Assembly: GCA_041874755.1 (NCBI GenBank)
Contig: CP102611.1
Span: 124,001-188,000, forward strand
Source: Chitinibacter sp. SCUT-21
Lineage (GTDB): Bacteria > Pseudomonadota > Gammaproteobacteria > Burkholderiales > Chitinibacteraceae
Direction: 5' to 3'
Length of the DNA stretch: 64,000 nucleotides
Numbering within the stretch: the first letter of the stretch is position 1; every line of letters begins with the position of its first letter. A model generated the notes under the pieces. That model ran no database searches, had not been told where the DNA came from, and saw nothing but the letters and a program-made list of their open reading frames with translations. Made by a program: the position numbers and the translations under genes. Positions 29,426 to 38,566 of the stretch are shown here, in pieces.

Positions 29426-31162
29426 TTAGCTAAAACGACCACCGCCGCGATTGCCGCCGCTTGGTTTGCCGCCGTAGCCGCCACCGTTGCCACGTGGCGC
29501 GCCGCCTTCGCGACCGCCGTAGCCGCCACGGTTACCATCGCGGTTGCCGCCATCACGGCCAGCGTAGCCGCCACGATCGCCGCGAGGTGCGCCGCCATCA
29601 CGACCGCCGCCAAAGTTGCCGCGCGGTGCGCTATCACGGTTGAAGCTATTGCCAGCGTGGTCACGTGCTTGGCCTGAGCCAAAGCTGCGTTGTTCGCGCG
29701 GTGCGCGCTCGCCGTAACCGCCGCGGCTTTCGTTGTGGTGTGAACGCTCGCCAAAGCTGCCGCGTGACGCTTCGCTGCGATGACCTTCTGGACGATCACC
29801 ACGTGGAGCGCGATCGCCAAAGCTCCCGCCTTCACGGTTGCCTTGGTAGCCGCCACGCGAGCCGCCATCACGGTTGCCAGCGTAACCACCACGACCACCG
29901 CCGTTGCCAGCGTAACCACCGCGACCACGGCCGCCGCCATTGCCTGGACGACCACGGTCGCCACCTTGGCCGCCACGGCCTGGTTGGAAGCGGGCTTCCA
30001 AGCCTTCGAGTTCTTGGGTCGTAAATTCAATATTGTATTGACGACGGATTTTAGTCAGCAGAGAGAAGTCGCTCTTCGTTACCAAAGAAACCGCCTCACC
30101 GCTACGACCGGCACGGCCGGTACGACCAATGCGGTGGATGTAGTCTTCCGAGAAGCGTGGCAAGTCAAAGTTAATCACCAAGCTAATGCCGGCAACGTCG
30201 ATGCCGCGAGCAGCAACGTCTGTTGCAACCAACATATCGATATCGCTGCGACGCAAGCGATCTAGCGTGCGGCGACGATCGCGCTGTGCCAAGTCGCCGT
30301 GCATTGCGGCTGCTTTAAAGCCTTCAAGTTTCAACCATTCAGCTACTTCGTCAGCTGAAATTTTAGTCGCCGTGAAAATGATTGACTGCTGGCCTTCATT
30401 TTTCTTCAGTAGCGCAGCAACCAATTTTTGTTTGTGTTCGTAGCCGTCAGCGTAATGAACCGACTGCGCGATTTGCGCTTGCATAGTGGCTTGTGGCGCC
30501 ATTTCAACTAGTTTTGGCGAGCGCAGCATTGGGCCTGCAAAGCGCTGAACTGATTCAGTCAATGTTGCCGAGAATAGCGCGGTTTGGCGCTCTTTTGGCA
30601 ATTGGTCAACAATCGCTTCAACTTCGTCGATAAAGCCCATGTCGAGCATACGGTCAGCTTCGTCCAACACGAGCAATTCCATGCGACGGAAGTCGATGCG
30701 ACCGCTGCGTAGTAAGTCGGTCAAACGACCTGGTGTTGCCACCAATACTTCGTAGGGTTGCGACAACATTTTATTTTGTACTGGGTACGGAACGCCGCCG
30801 ACTACAGTCACCACTTTGCAGCGTGGAATTTTGCGGCAGAATTCAGTGGCGACTTTCGAAACCTGCTCAGCCAATTCACGAGTTGGTGTCAACACCAAGA
30901 TGCGTGGGCCGCGAGCATGGTGAGTCGCTTCTTTAGTGAGACGGTGCAGTGCTGGCAGCAAGAAGGCTGCGGTTTTGCCGGTACCTGTTTGTGCTGAAGC
31001 CATGATGTCGTGGCCGGCTAAAATTTCAGGGATCGCAGCGGCTTGAATTGGGGTTGGTTTGGTAAAGCCCTGAGCTTCCAAGATTTCAGTAATTTGTGGC
31101 GCGAGACCCAGTGTTACGAATTCGTTAGACGTATCTGTGGCGTTAGCAGCAGTATGCGGCAT
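29426..31162 (-). CDS. rhlE: DEAD-box RNA helicase of RhlE type with RGG tail
   Basis: 578 residues. All DEAD-box motifs are present: the Q motif before PTPIQAAAIP, the Walker A SAQTGTGKT, DEAD, SAT, and HRIGRTGR in the second RecA lobe. The last 190 or so residues are a low-complexity Gly/Arg/Asn tail (RGG, GGYGG and GNRGG repeats) of a kind used for RNA binding. It is soluble and probably acts in RNA unwinding, ribosome assembly or cold adaptation. The tail is also why many overlapping frames appear here; they are shadows. A promoter (TTGCAT and CATAAT, 17 bases apart) is about 160 bases upstream. Confidence 0.93.
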   Translation of the reverse strand: MPHTAANATDTSNEFVTLGLAPQITEILEAQGFTKPTPIQAAAIPEILAGHDIMASAQTGTGKTAAFLLPALHRLTKEATHHARGPRILVLTPTRELAEQVSKVATEFCRKIPRCKVVTVVGGVPYPVQNKMLSQPYEVLVATPGRLTDLLRSGRIDFRRMELLVLDEADRMLDMGFIDEVEAIVDQLPKERQTALFSATLTESVQRFAGPMLRSPKLVEMAPQATMQAQIAQSVHYADGYEHKQKLVAALLKKNEGQQSIIFTATKISADEVAEWLKLEGFKAAAMHGDLAQRDRRRTLDRLRRSDIDMLVATDVAARGIDVAGISLVINFDLPRFSEDYIHRIGRTGRAGRSGEAVSLVTKSDFSLLTKIRRQYNIEFTTQELEGLEARFQPGRGGQGGDRGRPGNGGGRGRGGYAGNGGGRGGYAGNRDGGSRGGYQGNREGGSFGDRAPRGDRPEGHRSEASRGSFGERSHHNESRGGYGERAPREQRSFGSGQARDHAGNSFNRDSAPRGNFGGGRDGGAPRGDRGGYAGRDGGNRDGNRGGYGGREGGAPRGNGGGYGGKPSGGNRGGGRFS

Positions 31163-31538
31163 GTTGGCAGTCCTTGTGGTATGGCTGGGTAACTCACCAG
31201 CACAACATCGACGCCAACCAGGAACAACCGCTAATCACAAGTACTAGTGCGGGAAAAAGGTCAGAGGCGATGAGATCGATAGAAAGGCTTGTGTGTAAAT
31301 TAGGTGCACACAACCGAAGGGGGCGAATTATGCCTAGATGTTGTTAATAATGCAACAACTATAGTGACAAAATTTGAATTTGACTGGGCTTGCTGCTAGG
31401 CGGGTTTGGGGCTTTGTTGTGTTGCGGTGCAATAATAAGTCCTTGAGCGTGCAAACTAATTCGAGCCGCCTCGACTTGAACTCTAATAGAAAAGTCCAAA
31501 TTCCAGCTTTGCGCGTGGAGCGTGTAGAATTGACCACT
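31163..31538. other. 376-base gap: rhlE leader and divergent promoter region
   Basis: Holds the leader of rhlE on the minus strand, about 158 bases from the predicted start near 31320 to the ATG. It includes a possible hairpin, TTGTGTG (31290-31296) with CACACAA, loop about eleven bases. On the plus side, the region to 31538 holds the upstream sequence of the RpfE-type gene. I see no RNA gene or ORF. Confidence 0.55.
31327..31355 (-). promoter_or_regulatory. rhlE promoter
   Basis: Minus-strand hexamers TTGCAT (31355-31350) and CATAAT (31332-31327) with an exact 17-base spacer. Transcription would start near 31320, giving a leader of about 158 bases, as seen for many cold-induced RNA helicase genes. 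Confidence 0.55.
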
Positions 31539-32546
31539 ATGACGACTGAAAAACACCTTGAATTGCTAATTGCGGCCAGCGTTTGGCCTGATGCCAATAC
31601 GCGCGACGCCATTTGGCGCGACCTTCATCTGCCCGCTTTAAGCCTGTTGTACGGCAAATCAGGCAAGTCTAAAAATACCCAACTATGTATTGCTGCAAAA
31701 CTAGCAGCTTGTTTTGGTTTGCAGGAGATACCCGTGGCGCCTGTATTGCTTGCCAAATTGGGGCGCGATATTGCCCCAGGTTACTGGTTGTGCGTCGACC
31801 CAGTAACCCTGCGCGTTGATCGTGATCACTTAACGCTGCTGGGTGAGCCTTATTTAAATATCAGCGACAGCGAAGCCACTGCTTTGGTGGCCGCGCTGAA
31901 TCAGTTGTATCAAGCCGATGGTTATGAGTTTGTGATGGCCAGCGCGCGTCGCTGGTTTGTGCGATTTCCTAGCAAACCTAATTTGCAATTTACGCCGTTA
32001 AAAGAAGCTTTGGGTCGCAATTTAAACGAAGTTTTGCCCACCGGCGAAACCGCACTGCAATTTAGCGCCTTGCTCAATGAAATGCAGATGCTGCTGTATG
32101 CGCACCCTGTTAACGATGCGCGTGATGCAGCAGGTCAGTTATTAATAAATAGTGTGTGGATCTGGGGCGGGGGTGAATACCCAGCCCGTGTGAGCCCGTC
32201 ACTGGGCAAGCCTGTTTTTGGTGGAGATGAACTGGTGCAGGCTTTGTCGCAACAAAAAAGCACTCCTGCGCAGTTTAGCGATTTAAGTGATTTAAACGCC
32301 ATCGTGGTACTCGACGATTTAGAACTACATGCCGTCTATGGCGCAGGCTACGAGTGGCAGCAAGTCTGGCTGCGCTGGGAAGCCAGCTGGTTTGCGCCAG
32401 CTTTGGCAGCGTTAAAAGCAGGCCAAGTCGATCGGATTACGCTGCATTTTAGTGATGTCGGCGAGGTATGCTCAGTGACAAAATCTGATTTATGGCGGTT
32501 TTGGCGCAAGGCCGATTTGCCACGTTATTTAAATGAAATGGCCTAA
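31539..32546 (+). CDS. RpfE-type conserved protein upstream of recJ
   Basis: 335 residues, cytoplasmic, no membrane segment. It resembles the RpfE-type proteins placed next to recJ in Xanthomonas and several betaproteobacteria; I recall the family as annotated regulatory, with no demonstrated biochemical activity. Visible conserved stretches include FVMASARRWFVRFP and WIWGGGEYP. The ATG at 31539 is preferred over the longer open frame that starts at 31374. A TAGAAT hexamer ends nine bases before this ATG, which would make the mRNA leaderless. Its stop is five bases before recJ, and both are on one strand, so they are likely co-transcribed. Confidence 0.65.
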   Translation: MTTEKHLELLIAASVWPDANTRDAIWRDLHLPALSLLYGKSGKSKNTQLCIAAKLAACFGLQEIPVAPVLLAKLGRDIAPGYWLCVDPVTLRVDRDHLTLLGEPYLNISDSEATALVAALNQLYQADGYEFVMASARRWFVRFPSKPNLQFTPLKEALGRNLNEVLPTGETALQFSALLNEMQMLLYAHPVNDARDAAGQLLINSVWIWGGGEYPARVSPSLGKPVFGGDELVQALSQQKSTPAQFSDLSDLNAIVVLDDLELHAVYGAGYEWQQVWLRWEASWFAPALAALKAGQVDRITLHFSDVGEVCSVTKSDLWRFWRKADLPRYLNEMA

Positions 32547-32551
32547 TTAAA

Positions 32552-34246
32552 ATGTCGCAAATTAAACAGCGGCATGTGTCCGCAGAACTGGAAAGCAAAT
32601 TGATTCAGGCGGGTTATACGCCGCTACAGGCGCGGCTTTATGCTGCGCGCGGTGTACAAAGCCCGATTGAGCTGGAGCACGAACTTAAACATCTGCTGCC
32701 GTTTACACTCCTTAAAAACGCGCCTGAAATGGGGCGGCGTTTGGCCGATGCCATTGCGCAGCACAAACGACTATTGATTGTAGGCGACTACGACGCCGAC
32801 GGCGCCACCGCCACGACGCTGGGAATGAAAGGTCTGGCGGCTTTTGGCGCGATTGTAGATTTTATTGTTCCCAATCGGTTTGAGTATGGCTACGGTTTAA
32901 CGCCAGAAATTGTTGAGCTAGCCAGCGAAAAAGCGCCCGACATCATCATTACCGTTGACAATGGCATTGCGAGTTTGGCCGGTGTTGAGGCAGCGAAAGC
33001 ACGCGGCATCGAAGTTCTGATTACCGACCACCACTTGCCGGGCGACACGCTGCCCAATGCGTTAATCGTCAACCCCAATCAAGGTGATTGCCCATTCCCG
33101 AGCAAGAATTTGGCCGGTGTTGGCGTGATGTTTTATGTGCTGATGGCGCTGCGGGCGGCGCTGCGCGAACGTGGCGCATTTGCCGATCGGCCCGAGCCCA
33201 ATTTGGCGCAATGGCTCGACATCGTCGCGCTAGGTACGGTTGCCGACGTGGTCAAGCTCGACACCAATAACCGCATCTTGGTCGAGCAGGGGCTCAAGCG
33301 CATGCGCGCTGGGCGCGCTTGCCCCGGCATTATGGCGCTGTTTACCGCTGCCGGGCGTTTTTATGGTCGCGCTAGTTGCTTTGACTTGGGTTTTACTTTG
33401 GGTCCGCGCTTAAACGCCGCGGGGCGGCTGGATGATATGAGCTTTGGTATTAACACCTTGCTCGCGCCGAATGAGGAAGTGGCGTTACCGCAAGCCAAAG
33501 AGCTGGACCAGCTCAATCGCTCGCGGCGAGAAATCGAGCACGGCATGCGCGAAGAGGCTGAAAGAGCGCTGATTCAAATCGATGTCGCAGATCGCTATAG
33601 CCTGTGTTTATACCAAGCCGACTGGCACCAAGGTGTGGTCGGGATCGTCGCGTCGCGGGTCAAAGACCAGTATCATCGCCCGACGCTGGTGTTTGCCGAT
33701 GGCGGCGGCGAGGAAATTAAGGGCTCTGGCCGCTCGATTCCGGGCTTGCATTTACGCGATGCGCTCGATTTAGTATCAAAACGCCATCCGCACTTGATCA
33801 AAAAATTTGGCGGCCATGCCATGGCGGCCGGGCTAACGATTGCGCAGGCTGATTTTGCGCAGTTTGAACGCGAATTTGAACTTGTTTGCCGTGAATTGCT
33901 CAATGAAAGCGATTTGACGCGCATTATTGAAACCGACGGCGAGCTCGCTTGCCACGAAATGCAGATCGCCACGGCCGAATTGCTTGATAAGCAAGTGTGG
34001 GGGCAAGGTTTTCCAGCCCCAGTGTTTAGCGGGCAGTTTCGTGTTATCGAGCAGCGTATTGTGGGTGAAAAACACAGCAAGCTTAAATTAAGTACCCAAG
34101 AGGGTATTGTGCTGGATGCTATGCGGTTTAATTTCTCTGAGCCTATACCCCGCGATATTCGTGCGGTGTATAAAATTTCAGTCAATGAGTTTCGTGGCGA
34201 GCGTGCTTTACAGTTACAGTTGGATTATTGCGAAGCCTGCGCCTAA
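32552..34246 (+). CDS. recJ: Single-stranded-DNA exonuclease RecJ
   Basis: 564-residue DHH/DHHA1 nuclease, near the usual length of RecJ. The DHH domain signatures are present: YDADGATAT, DNGIAS, TDHH, and GDCPF in the first half, then GHAMAAGL of DHHA1. RecJ degrades single-stranded DNA 5' to 3' in recombinational repair and mismatch repair, with two Mn/Mg ions. The ATG at 32552 is five bases after the preceding gene. The ChiA-N-like gene follows at 41 bases. The upstream gene and this one form a conserved pair. Confidence 0.95.
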   Translation: MSQIKQRHVSAELESKLIQAGYTPLQARLYAARGVQSPIELEHELKHLLPFTLLKNAPEMGRRLADAIAQHKRLLIVGDYDADGATATTLGMKGLAAFGAIVDFIVPNRFEYGYGLTPEIVELASEKAPDIIITVDNGIASLAGVEAAKARGIEVLITDHHLPGDTLPNALIVNPNQGDCPFPSKNLAGVGVMFYVLMALRAALRERGAFADRPEPNLAQWLDIVALGTVADVVKLDTNNRILVEQGLKRMRAGRACPGIMALFTAAGRFYGRASCFDLGFTLGPRLNAAGRLDDMSFGINTLLAPNEEVALPQAKELDQLNRSRREIEHGMREEAERALIQIDVADRYSLCLYQADWHQGVVGIVASRVKDQYHRPTLVFADGGGEEIKGSGRSIPGLHLRDALDLVSKRHPHLIKKFGGHAMAAGLTIAQADFAQFEREFELVCRELLNESDLTRIIETDGELACHEMQIATAELLDKQVWGQGFPAPVFSGQFRVIEQRIVGEKHSKLKLSTQEGIVLDAMRFNFSEPIPRDIRAVYKISVNEFRGERALQLQLDYCEACA

Positions 34247-34287
34247 GCAGCTGCTTGGCGCCTGATGGCGGTGTGGGGATAAACAAA

Positions 34288-35517
34288 ATGCGGATTTTAC
34301 CTTGGTGTTTGGCTTTGCTCAGCACGCAGCTGCAGGCAGGGATTTTGGTTTCTGCCAGCGAGGCCGCGCGCCGCGAGCAGCTAGCGTGCCAAGCAACCGC
34401 GATTATGGGCGTGCTTGAATGCGAGCAACTGCCCGCGCCACCAGCCCCAGTGGGCAACTCGCCCGACATCCAACCCGCGCAATATGTGCCAAATTCAGGG
34501 CCAGAAATCCCTGCGCAGCAAGTTGAGCAACCGATGAAGCCCGTGCTCGACCCCGTTCCGGCGCGCGTAAAAGCGGGGCAGTTTACTTTGGGTTGGGATA
34601 TTTGGTTTGGCACCGCTGGGCAATGGTGGGAAGTGTGGGATAAGGAGCAGTTGCGCTATCGAGGTCGAGATTTTAGTCGCCGCATTAAAGCGCCAACGCC
34701 CGACACGCCCGCCGAATTGATCGTCGAGGGGGGTATGCAGGCGGTACAAAGCGGCACCTTAACGATGAATAAGCTGACAGCAGGCGAGCATCAGTTCGTC
34801 GTTAAGCTGTGTAACGGCACGATAGAAGCGCCAGTGTGCAACGAAGCGAGTGTTAGTACATGGGCTGAAGCCGGCAGCGGCGAAGAAGAGGTGCTAGCTG
34901 GTACGCCCAGTGCGCCTTCGTTGGCCTGGATTCCGCAAGTGACGACAGATGGCAAAGTGGCCGTGACTTGGAATTTATGGTGGGGGCAGACTGGCACGCA
35001 TTGGGAAGTGCTAAACGGCAATAAAGTCGTTTATCGCTCGGATAAATTCACCGAGCAAAGCGAAAACAGCCAAGCCGGGCAAGTCGAGATCCCGATGATC
35101 AATGGCGAGCATGAAATTTCGGTTCGCCTGTGCCGCCAACTGGCGTGCACCAGTTCAGATAAATTAAAAGTAACCGCCATGTTAGGGCCAGAGCTAAGTC
35201 CATCCAAGCCCAGCTTGGCGCTCTTTACGCCGGATGACCCAGAATTGGGTGATGGCTTGTTGCCAACACAAGTGCTGTTGAGCTGGAAAACTGAGCAGCC
35301 AGGCATTGCGCCCGATCGCTGGATGTTGATCGACGAAGCGAGCCGACAAGTCTTGTTTAATCAGCCGATTAAAGCCGATTGCGGTAGCGGCGTGTGGTGC
35401 GGAAGCTGGCAAGGCGTGCCGGAAACGCGACCTGCTAGTTGGCGTGTGAAATTATGTCAGGCCAAAAAATGCACCGACAGCGATGTAATCGACATCCCCG
35501 GCGTAGTTAGCCCATAA
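34288..35517 (+). CDS. Secreted protein with three ChiA-N-like modules, no catalytic domain
   Basis: 409 residues: an N-terminal signal peptide (MRILPWCLALLSTQLQAG), a Pro-rich region, then three repeats near residues 95-190, 215-300 and 315-405. Each has an LGWDIWFG/TWNLWWGQ/LSWKTEQPG start, and closes with a Cys pair (KLCNGTIEAPVC, RLCRQLAC, KLCQAKKC) followed by a Ser/Thr-Asp or Asn. This pattern resembles the N-terminal fibronectin-like domain of Serratia chitinase A (SWNLWNG, ending ALCNADGCTAS). No glycosidase or other catalytic domain is seen. The family match is by eye. It follows recJ by 41 bases and precedes a GGCT-like gene by four. Likely role, inferred: binding chitin or another polysaccharide outside the cell. 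Confidence 0.6.
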   Translation: MRILPWCLALLSTQLQAGILVSASEAARREQLACQATAIMGVLECEQLPAPPAPVGNSPDIQPAQYVPNSGPEIPAQQVEQPMKPVLDPVPARVKAGQFTLGWDIWFGTAGQWWEVWDKEQLRYRGRDFSRRIKAPTPDTPAELIVEGGMQAVQSGTLTMNKLTAGEHQFVVKLCNGTIEAPVCNEASVSTWAEAGSGEEEVLAGTPSAPSLAWIPQVTTDGKVAVTWNLWWGQTGTHWEVLNGNKVVYRSDKFTEQSENSQAGQVEIPMINGEHEISVRLCRQLACTSSDKLKVTAMLGPELSPSKPSLALFTPDDPELGDGLLPTQVLLSWKTEQPGIAPDRWMLIDEASRQVLFNQPIKADCGSGVWCGSWQGVPETRPASWRVKLCQAKKCTDSDVIDIPGVVSP

Positions 35518-35521
35518 AGCG

Positions 35522-35920
35522 ATGACGACAGACGAAGAATTGTTATTTGTGTATGGCACTTTAAAGCGCGGACTAAGTAATCATCATTGGCTCGGCGAGG
35601 CGCAGTATGTCGCTGAAGCCCAGACGCAGAATGACTTTGCGCTCTATACCATCGAGTATCCATTTTTAAGCAAAGAGCCTGCGCTGTATCCCGTGCACGG
35701 TGAGTTATATCGATTGAGTTGGGACGAATTGACTCACGTTGATGTGCTCGAACAGCACCCCGATGACTATTGCCGTGAATTAATCGACGTTGTACTCGAT
35801 AACGGCCAAGTGCTGCGCGCGTGGGCTTACTTTCACCCCAATCCTAGCGGCGTGTTGCTCGCCGATGGTTATTTCGATGAGCATGGGCTGGCGAATGGCC
35901 AGCCCGTTCAAGCGCAATAA
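35522..35920 (+). CDS. Gamma-glutamylcyclotransferase-like (AIG2/GGCT) protein
   Basis: 132 residues. The family hallmark VYGTLKRG lies at about 10-17, and a central Glu, near YRLSWDELTHVDVLEQH, fits the catalytic region of the GGCT/AIG2 fold. Relatives remove pyroglutamate from gamma-glutamyl amines or peptides; for the bacterial short forms the substrate is usually unknown. The gene starts four bases after the ChiA-N-like gene, so the two are probably co-transcribed. It converges with serB thirteen bases away, with no obvious terminator between. Confidence 0.75.
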   Translation: MTTDEELLFVYGTLKRGLSNHHWLGEAQYVAEAQTQNDFALYTIEYPFLSKEPALYPVHGELYRLSWDELTHVDVLEQHPDDYCRELIDVVLDNGQVLRAWAYFHPNPSGVLLADGYFDEHGLANGQPVQAQ

Positions 35921-35932
35921 ATGCGTTAGCGC

Positions 35933-36781
35933 TTAGCAGAAATAATTTAATACGCCTTCCATGCCCACTGTATTGATTACATAAGGCGCTTCGGCTTGTA
36001 CTTTGGGTTTGGCATGCAAGGCAACGCCAAAACCAGCGGCGTGTAGCATCGGCAAATCGTTCGCTCCGTCGCCCATTGCCACCACTTGATCGCTGCGCAG
36101 GCCAAGCTGTTCGCGATGCGCAATCAATTCACTGCGTTTACGCTCAGCATTGACAATGTCGCCGACCACGCGGCCGGTGAGCTTGCCATCGACTACTTCG
36201 AGTACATTGGCAATCGCATAATCGAGCCCAAGGCGCGCTTTGAGCTTTTCGGTAAAGAAAGTAAAACCACCCGAAATCAGTAGCGATTTTGCACCAGCCT
36301 CTTTAAAGCCTTTTAGCATCACTTCTGCGCCCGGCATCAATTGCAGGCGTTCTTCATAAACGCGATTGAGCGCTGACTCGTCCAAGCCTGCTAATAGCGC
36401 GACACGGCGGGTAAGGCTTTCGTTGAAATCGAGTTCGCCGCGCATCGCGGCAGCCGTAATTTCTGCCACTTGCGGCTTAATGCCAAACATATCGGCGATT
36501 TCATCGATGCATTCGATGGTGATCAGCGTTGAGTCCATATCCATCACGATCAGGCCAATATCGCGCAGGCTGATGTCTTCTGGAATAAAAGCGTAATCGA
36601 GCTGATTTGATTCGCAAAAATCAGCCACAGCTTCGTCATTGGCTATGTCGGCGCCTTGCAACTTGAACGCATATTGTGAATGCTGGTGGACAGTTTCAAT
36701 ACTGTGCGCGCCAGATAGGCGAGCCAATTGTTTAAGGTGCTGGGTTTCGATGTGAGGGGCTTGGATGACAAGGCGATACAT
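35933..36781 (-). CDS. serB: Phosphoserine phosphatase
   Basis: 282-residue HAD phosphatase. A small N-terminal ACT-like domain (about 1-80) precedes the core with the nucleophile motif DMDSTLI, the SGGF motif and DGANDLPML. SerB removes phosphate from L-phosphoserine to make serine in the cytoplasm. The ATG at 36781 lies 18 bases after the FUSC-like gene and belongs to the minus-strand group GNAT-UPF0149-FUSC-serB. The N-terminal ACT region and all catalytic residues are intact. Why serB is downstream of a membrane protein gene is not clear. Confidence 0.94.
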   Translation of the reverse strand: MYRLVIQAPHIETQHLKQLARLSGAHSIETVHQHSQYAFKLQGADIANDEAVADFCESNQLDYAFIPEDISLRDIGLIVMDMDSTLITIECIDEIADMFGIKPQVAEITAAAMRGELDFNESLTRRVALLAGLDESALNRVYEERLQLMPGAEVMLKGFKEAGAKSLLISGGFTFFTEKLKARLGLDYAIANVLEVVDGKLTGRVVGDIVNAERKRSELIAHREQLGLRSDQVVAMGDGANDLPMLHAAGFGVALHAKPKVQAEAPYVINTVGMEGVLNYFC

Positions 36782-36799
36782 GCGTGGATCTCGTAAAGG

Positions 36800-37819
36800 C
36801 TAGGGTGTTTGTTTGGAGTTTAATATTTCGTAGGTCATGGCAAAAAAAGCCGCAAAAAAAGCGCCAATCAGCGTTTCGATGATGCGCATTTCGGCAAATA
36901 TTTGTGCAGTTCTTCCTTGGATGCCCATGAGCGCGAGTATGACATAAATGATGAAAGTCATAAGCGCGGCTACATACATCAATCCATTGGCAAAGGCGAT
37001 CGGGATTAGTGAACCAGCCGCAATCGCCGCCAGCAATAAATGCCAATGGCTGTGCGCGGGGAAAACCAATGCCCATGCGGCCACCGAGGCGATGAGTACG
37101 CCAAATATACGCAGCCAAATTGTGGTTTGCGTACTCGATGGCTCTGGCCTAAAGACCATCAACGTGGTTGCGGCTGCTAAATTGGGCGCGTGTAAATGAA
37201 AGGCATGTGCGGTGAAAAAGCTACTGGCGCATGCAATGGCCAGAAAAACCCCAAATGTTTGGCTAGCATGCTGGCCAGCTCGCAGGTTTTGCCAATCTAA
37301 TCGCCAGTGTGGAGCATGGGCGAGGGCAATCGGATTGTTGATTCGTGGTGCAAAAATGGTACTTAGTGCCATGGTGAAAATGGCGCCCACTAAATACAGT
37401 GGCAAGATTTCAGCACTGATAGATGTGCCTGGGTAGCCAATTAAATAAGCCGTAGCCAACATGCGTAATTTCATGTCGAGTGCAAAACCTGCGGCAAGAT
37501 AACGCCCCAAGATACTAAATAGCAGTACAACCCCACATAACCAGATCAGCCAATGATCGTTTAGATATAAACTGACCCCGGCAGCGAGCAGTATCAGCGC
37601 ATTTCCGAGCAGCATGCTTTCTAAGCGCTGCTGGCGGGTGCTGCCGATATCCATAAACAGGCTAGCGAGAATGCCAAAGCCAGCAAAAGCGGCATGCTGG
37701 CTATTGCCATTGGAGATAAACCAAGCCATAGGAAAGCCAAAAGCCATCGCACCCAGGATCATGCGTGAGCGATGAAACGGTTTTCCGGCCGGCTTAACTA
37801 GGCTTATCCATTGACTCAT
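36800..37819 (-). CDS. FUSC-family-like inner membrane protein
   Basis: 339 residues with about nine to ten hydrophobic segments and no soluble domain. The pattern (FFTAHAFHLHAPNLAAATTLMVFRPE, LGAFFAAFFAMTYE at the C-terminus, quoted in part) resembles the fusaric-acid-resistance-type FUSC membrane domain and the DUF2955 family. Such proteins are thought to form efflux or channel-like units with partner proteins, but no partner is present here. It lies ten bases after the UPF0149 gene and 18 before serB. Function cannot be assigned beyond membrane localisation. Confidence 0.65.
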   Translation of the reverse strand: MSQWISLVKPAGKPFHRSRMILGAMAFGFPMAWFISNGNSQHAAFAGFGILASLFMDIGSTRQQRLESMLLGNALILLAAGVSLYLNDHWLIWLCGVVLLFSILGRYLAAGFALDMKLRMLATAYLIGYPGTSISAEILPLYLVGAIFTMALSTIFAPRINNPIALAHAPHWRLDWQNLRAGQHASQTFGVFLAIACASSFFTAHAFHLHAPNLAAATTLMVFRPEPSSTQTTIWLRIFGVLIASVAAWALVFPAHSHWHLLLAAIAAGSLIPIAFANGLMYVAALMTFIIYVILALMGIQGRTAQIFAEMRIIETLIGAFFAAFFAMTYEILNSKQTP

Positions 37820-37828
37820 GACCAGTCG

Positions 37829-38566
37829 TTAGGCCCCGTGGCACTTTTTAAATTTTTTGCCTGAACCACAATGGCAAGGATCATTTCGCCCTACTTTAGG
37901 CTCTTCGCGCACGATTTGTTCGACTTTGCCAAATTTCTCTTCGAGCACGTAATACATCACATCCTCGATGTGCCATGGCAGCTCGGCAACACGTTCTTGG
38001 CGCTCCTTGATGCTAAGCGGCTTGAACGGCTCAACTGCTTCTTCCTCGGCGCTAGGTGACTGATCTGCCGCATCTTCTTCGCTGGCTGCCAGCTCTAAGA
38101 TTTTGCTAACGGAAGTGTCGAGTTCTTCATTGGCTTGCAACAACTGCTCCCAAGCCTCGCCGCGCGCCTCAATGCCCGCATAAAAGCCAGAAGCCCAGTA
38201 GGTGCCCGAAGTTTCTTGCCATTTTTCGTCTTGCTCTTCATCCGACAAAATCACGGGTACATACAGTGGGTTTTCGCCTGGATTGTCGCGGCGGTTAACC
38301 GAAAAAGCCGCTTTAATACTGGCCGCGTGTTGGCGAATTAGGCCAAAAATCTCATCGGCCTCGGCGTGATCTTCAAATTCAGGCGGGGTGCCGGCAAAAA
38401 TGGCGGGCAGCCATTCTTCTTCGGGCACTTCCTCTGGGCCAATCGCCAACGCAACTAAAAAGCCATCGAGCATTTCGATGTCCATGGTTTCGCCAGGTGT
38501 ACGTGGCGACATTAAAAAACCATCGAGCAGCTCAAGTTGGTCGTCAGTGAGTAGTTTGTTGTTCAT
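37829..38566 (-). CDS. UPF0149/YecA-family protein with C-terminal SEC-C zinc motif
   Basis: 245 residues. The first half is the UPF0149 (YecA/YgfB-type) helical domain, with acidic stretches. The C-terminus ends in the SEC-C zinc motif [15 protein letters not shown], the same metal-binding tail found at the end of SecA. YecA-type proteins of E. coli are proposed to bind ribosomes or the translocon through this motif; this is not established for every member. It overlaps the GNAT gene by 23 bases (37829-38566 versus 38544-39026), so the two are probably translated together. No membrane segment. Confidence 0.82.
   Translation of the reverse strand: MNNKLLTDDQLELLDGFLMSPRTPGETMDIEMLDGFLVALAIGPEEVPEEEWLPAIFAGTPPEFEDHAEADEIFGLIRQHAASIKAAFSVNRRDNPGENPLYVPVILSDEEQDEKWQETSGTYWASGFYAGIEARGEAWEQLLQANEELDTSVSKILELAASEEDAADQSPSAEEEAVEPFKPLSIKERQERVAELPWHIEDVMYYVLEEKFGKVEQIVREEPKVGRNDPCHCGSGKKFKKCHGA

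Noticed and set aside
29414..30265. Several overlapping frames of 60-203 codons on both strands within the helicase tail
   Set aside because: They come from the GGN-rich repeat that encodes the RGG tail; their Ala/Thr/Val-only composition has no family features.
33673..34185. 170-codon minus-strand frame inside recJ
   Set aside because: Antisense shadow; no start context or known domain.
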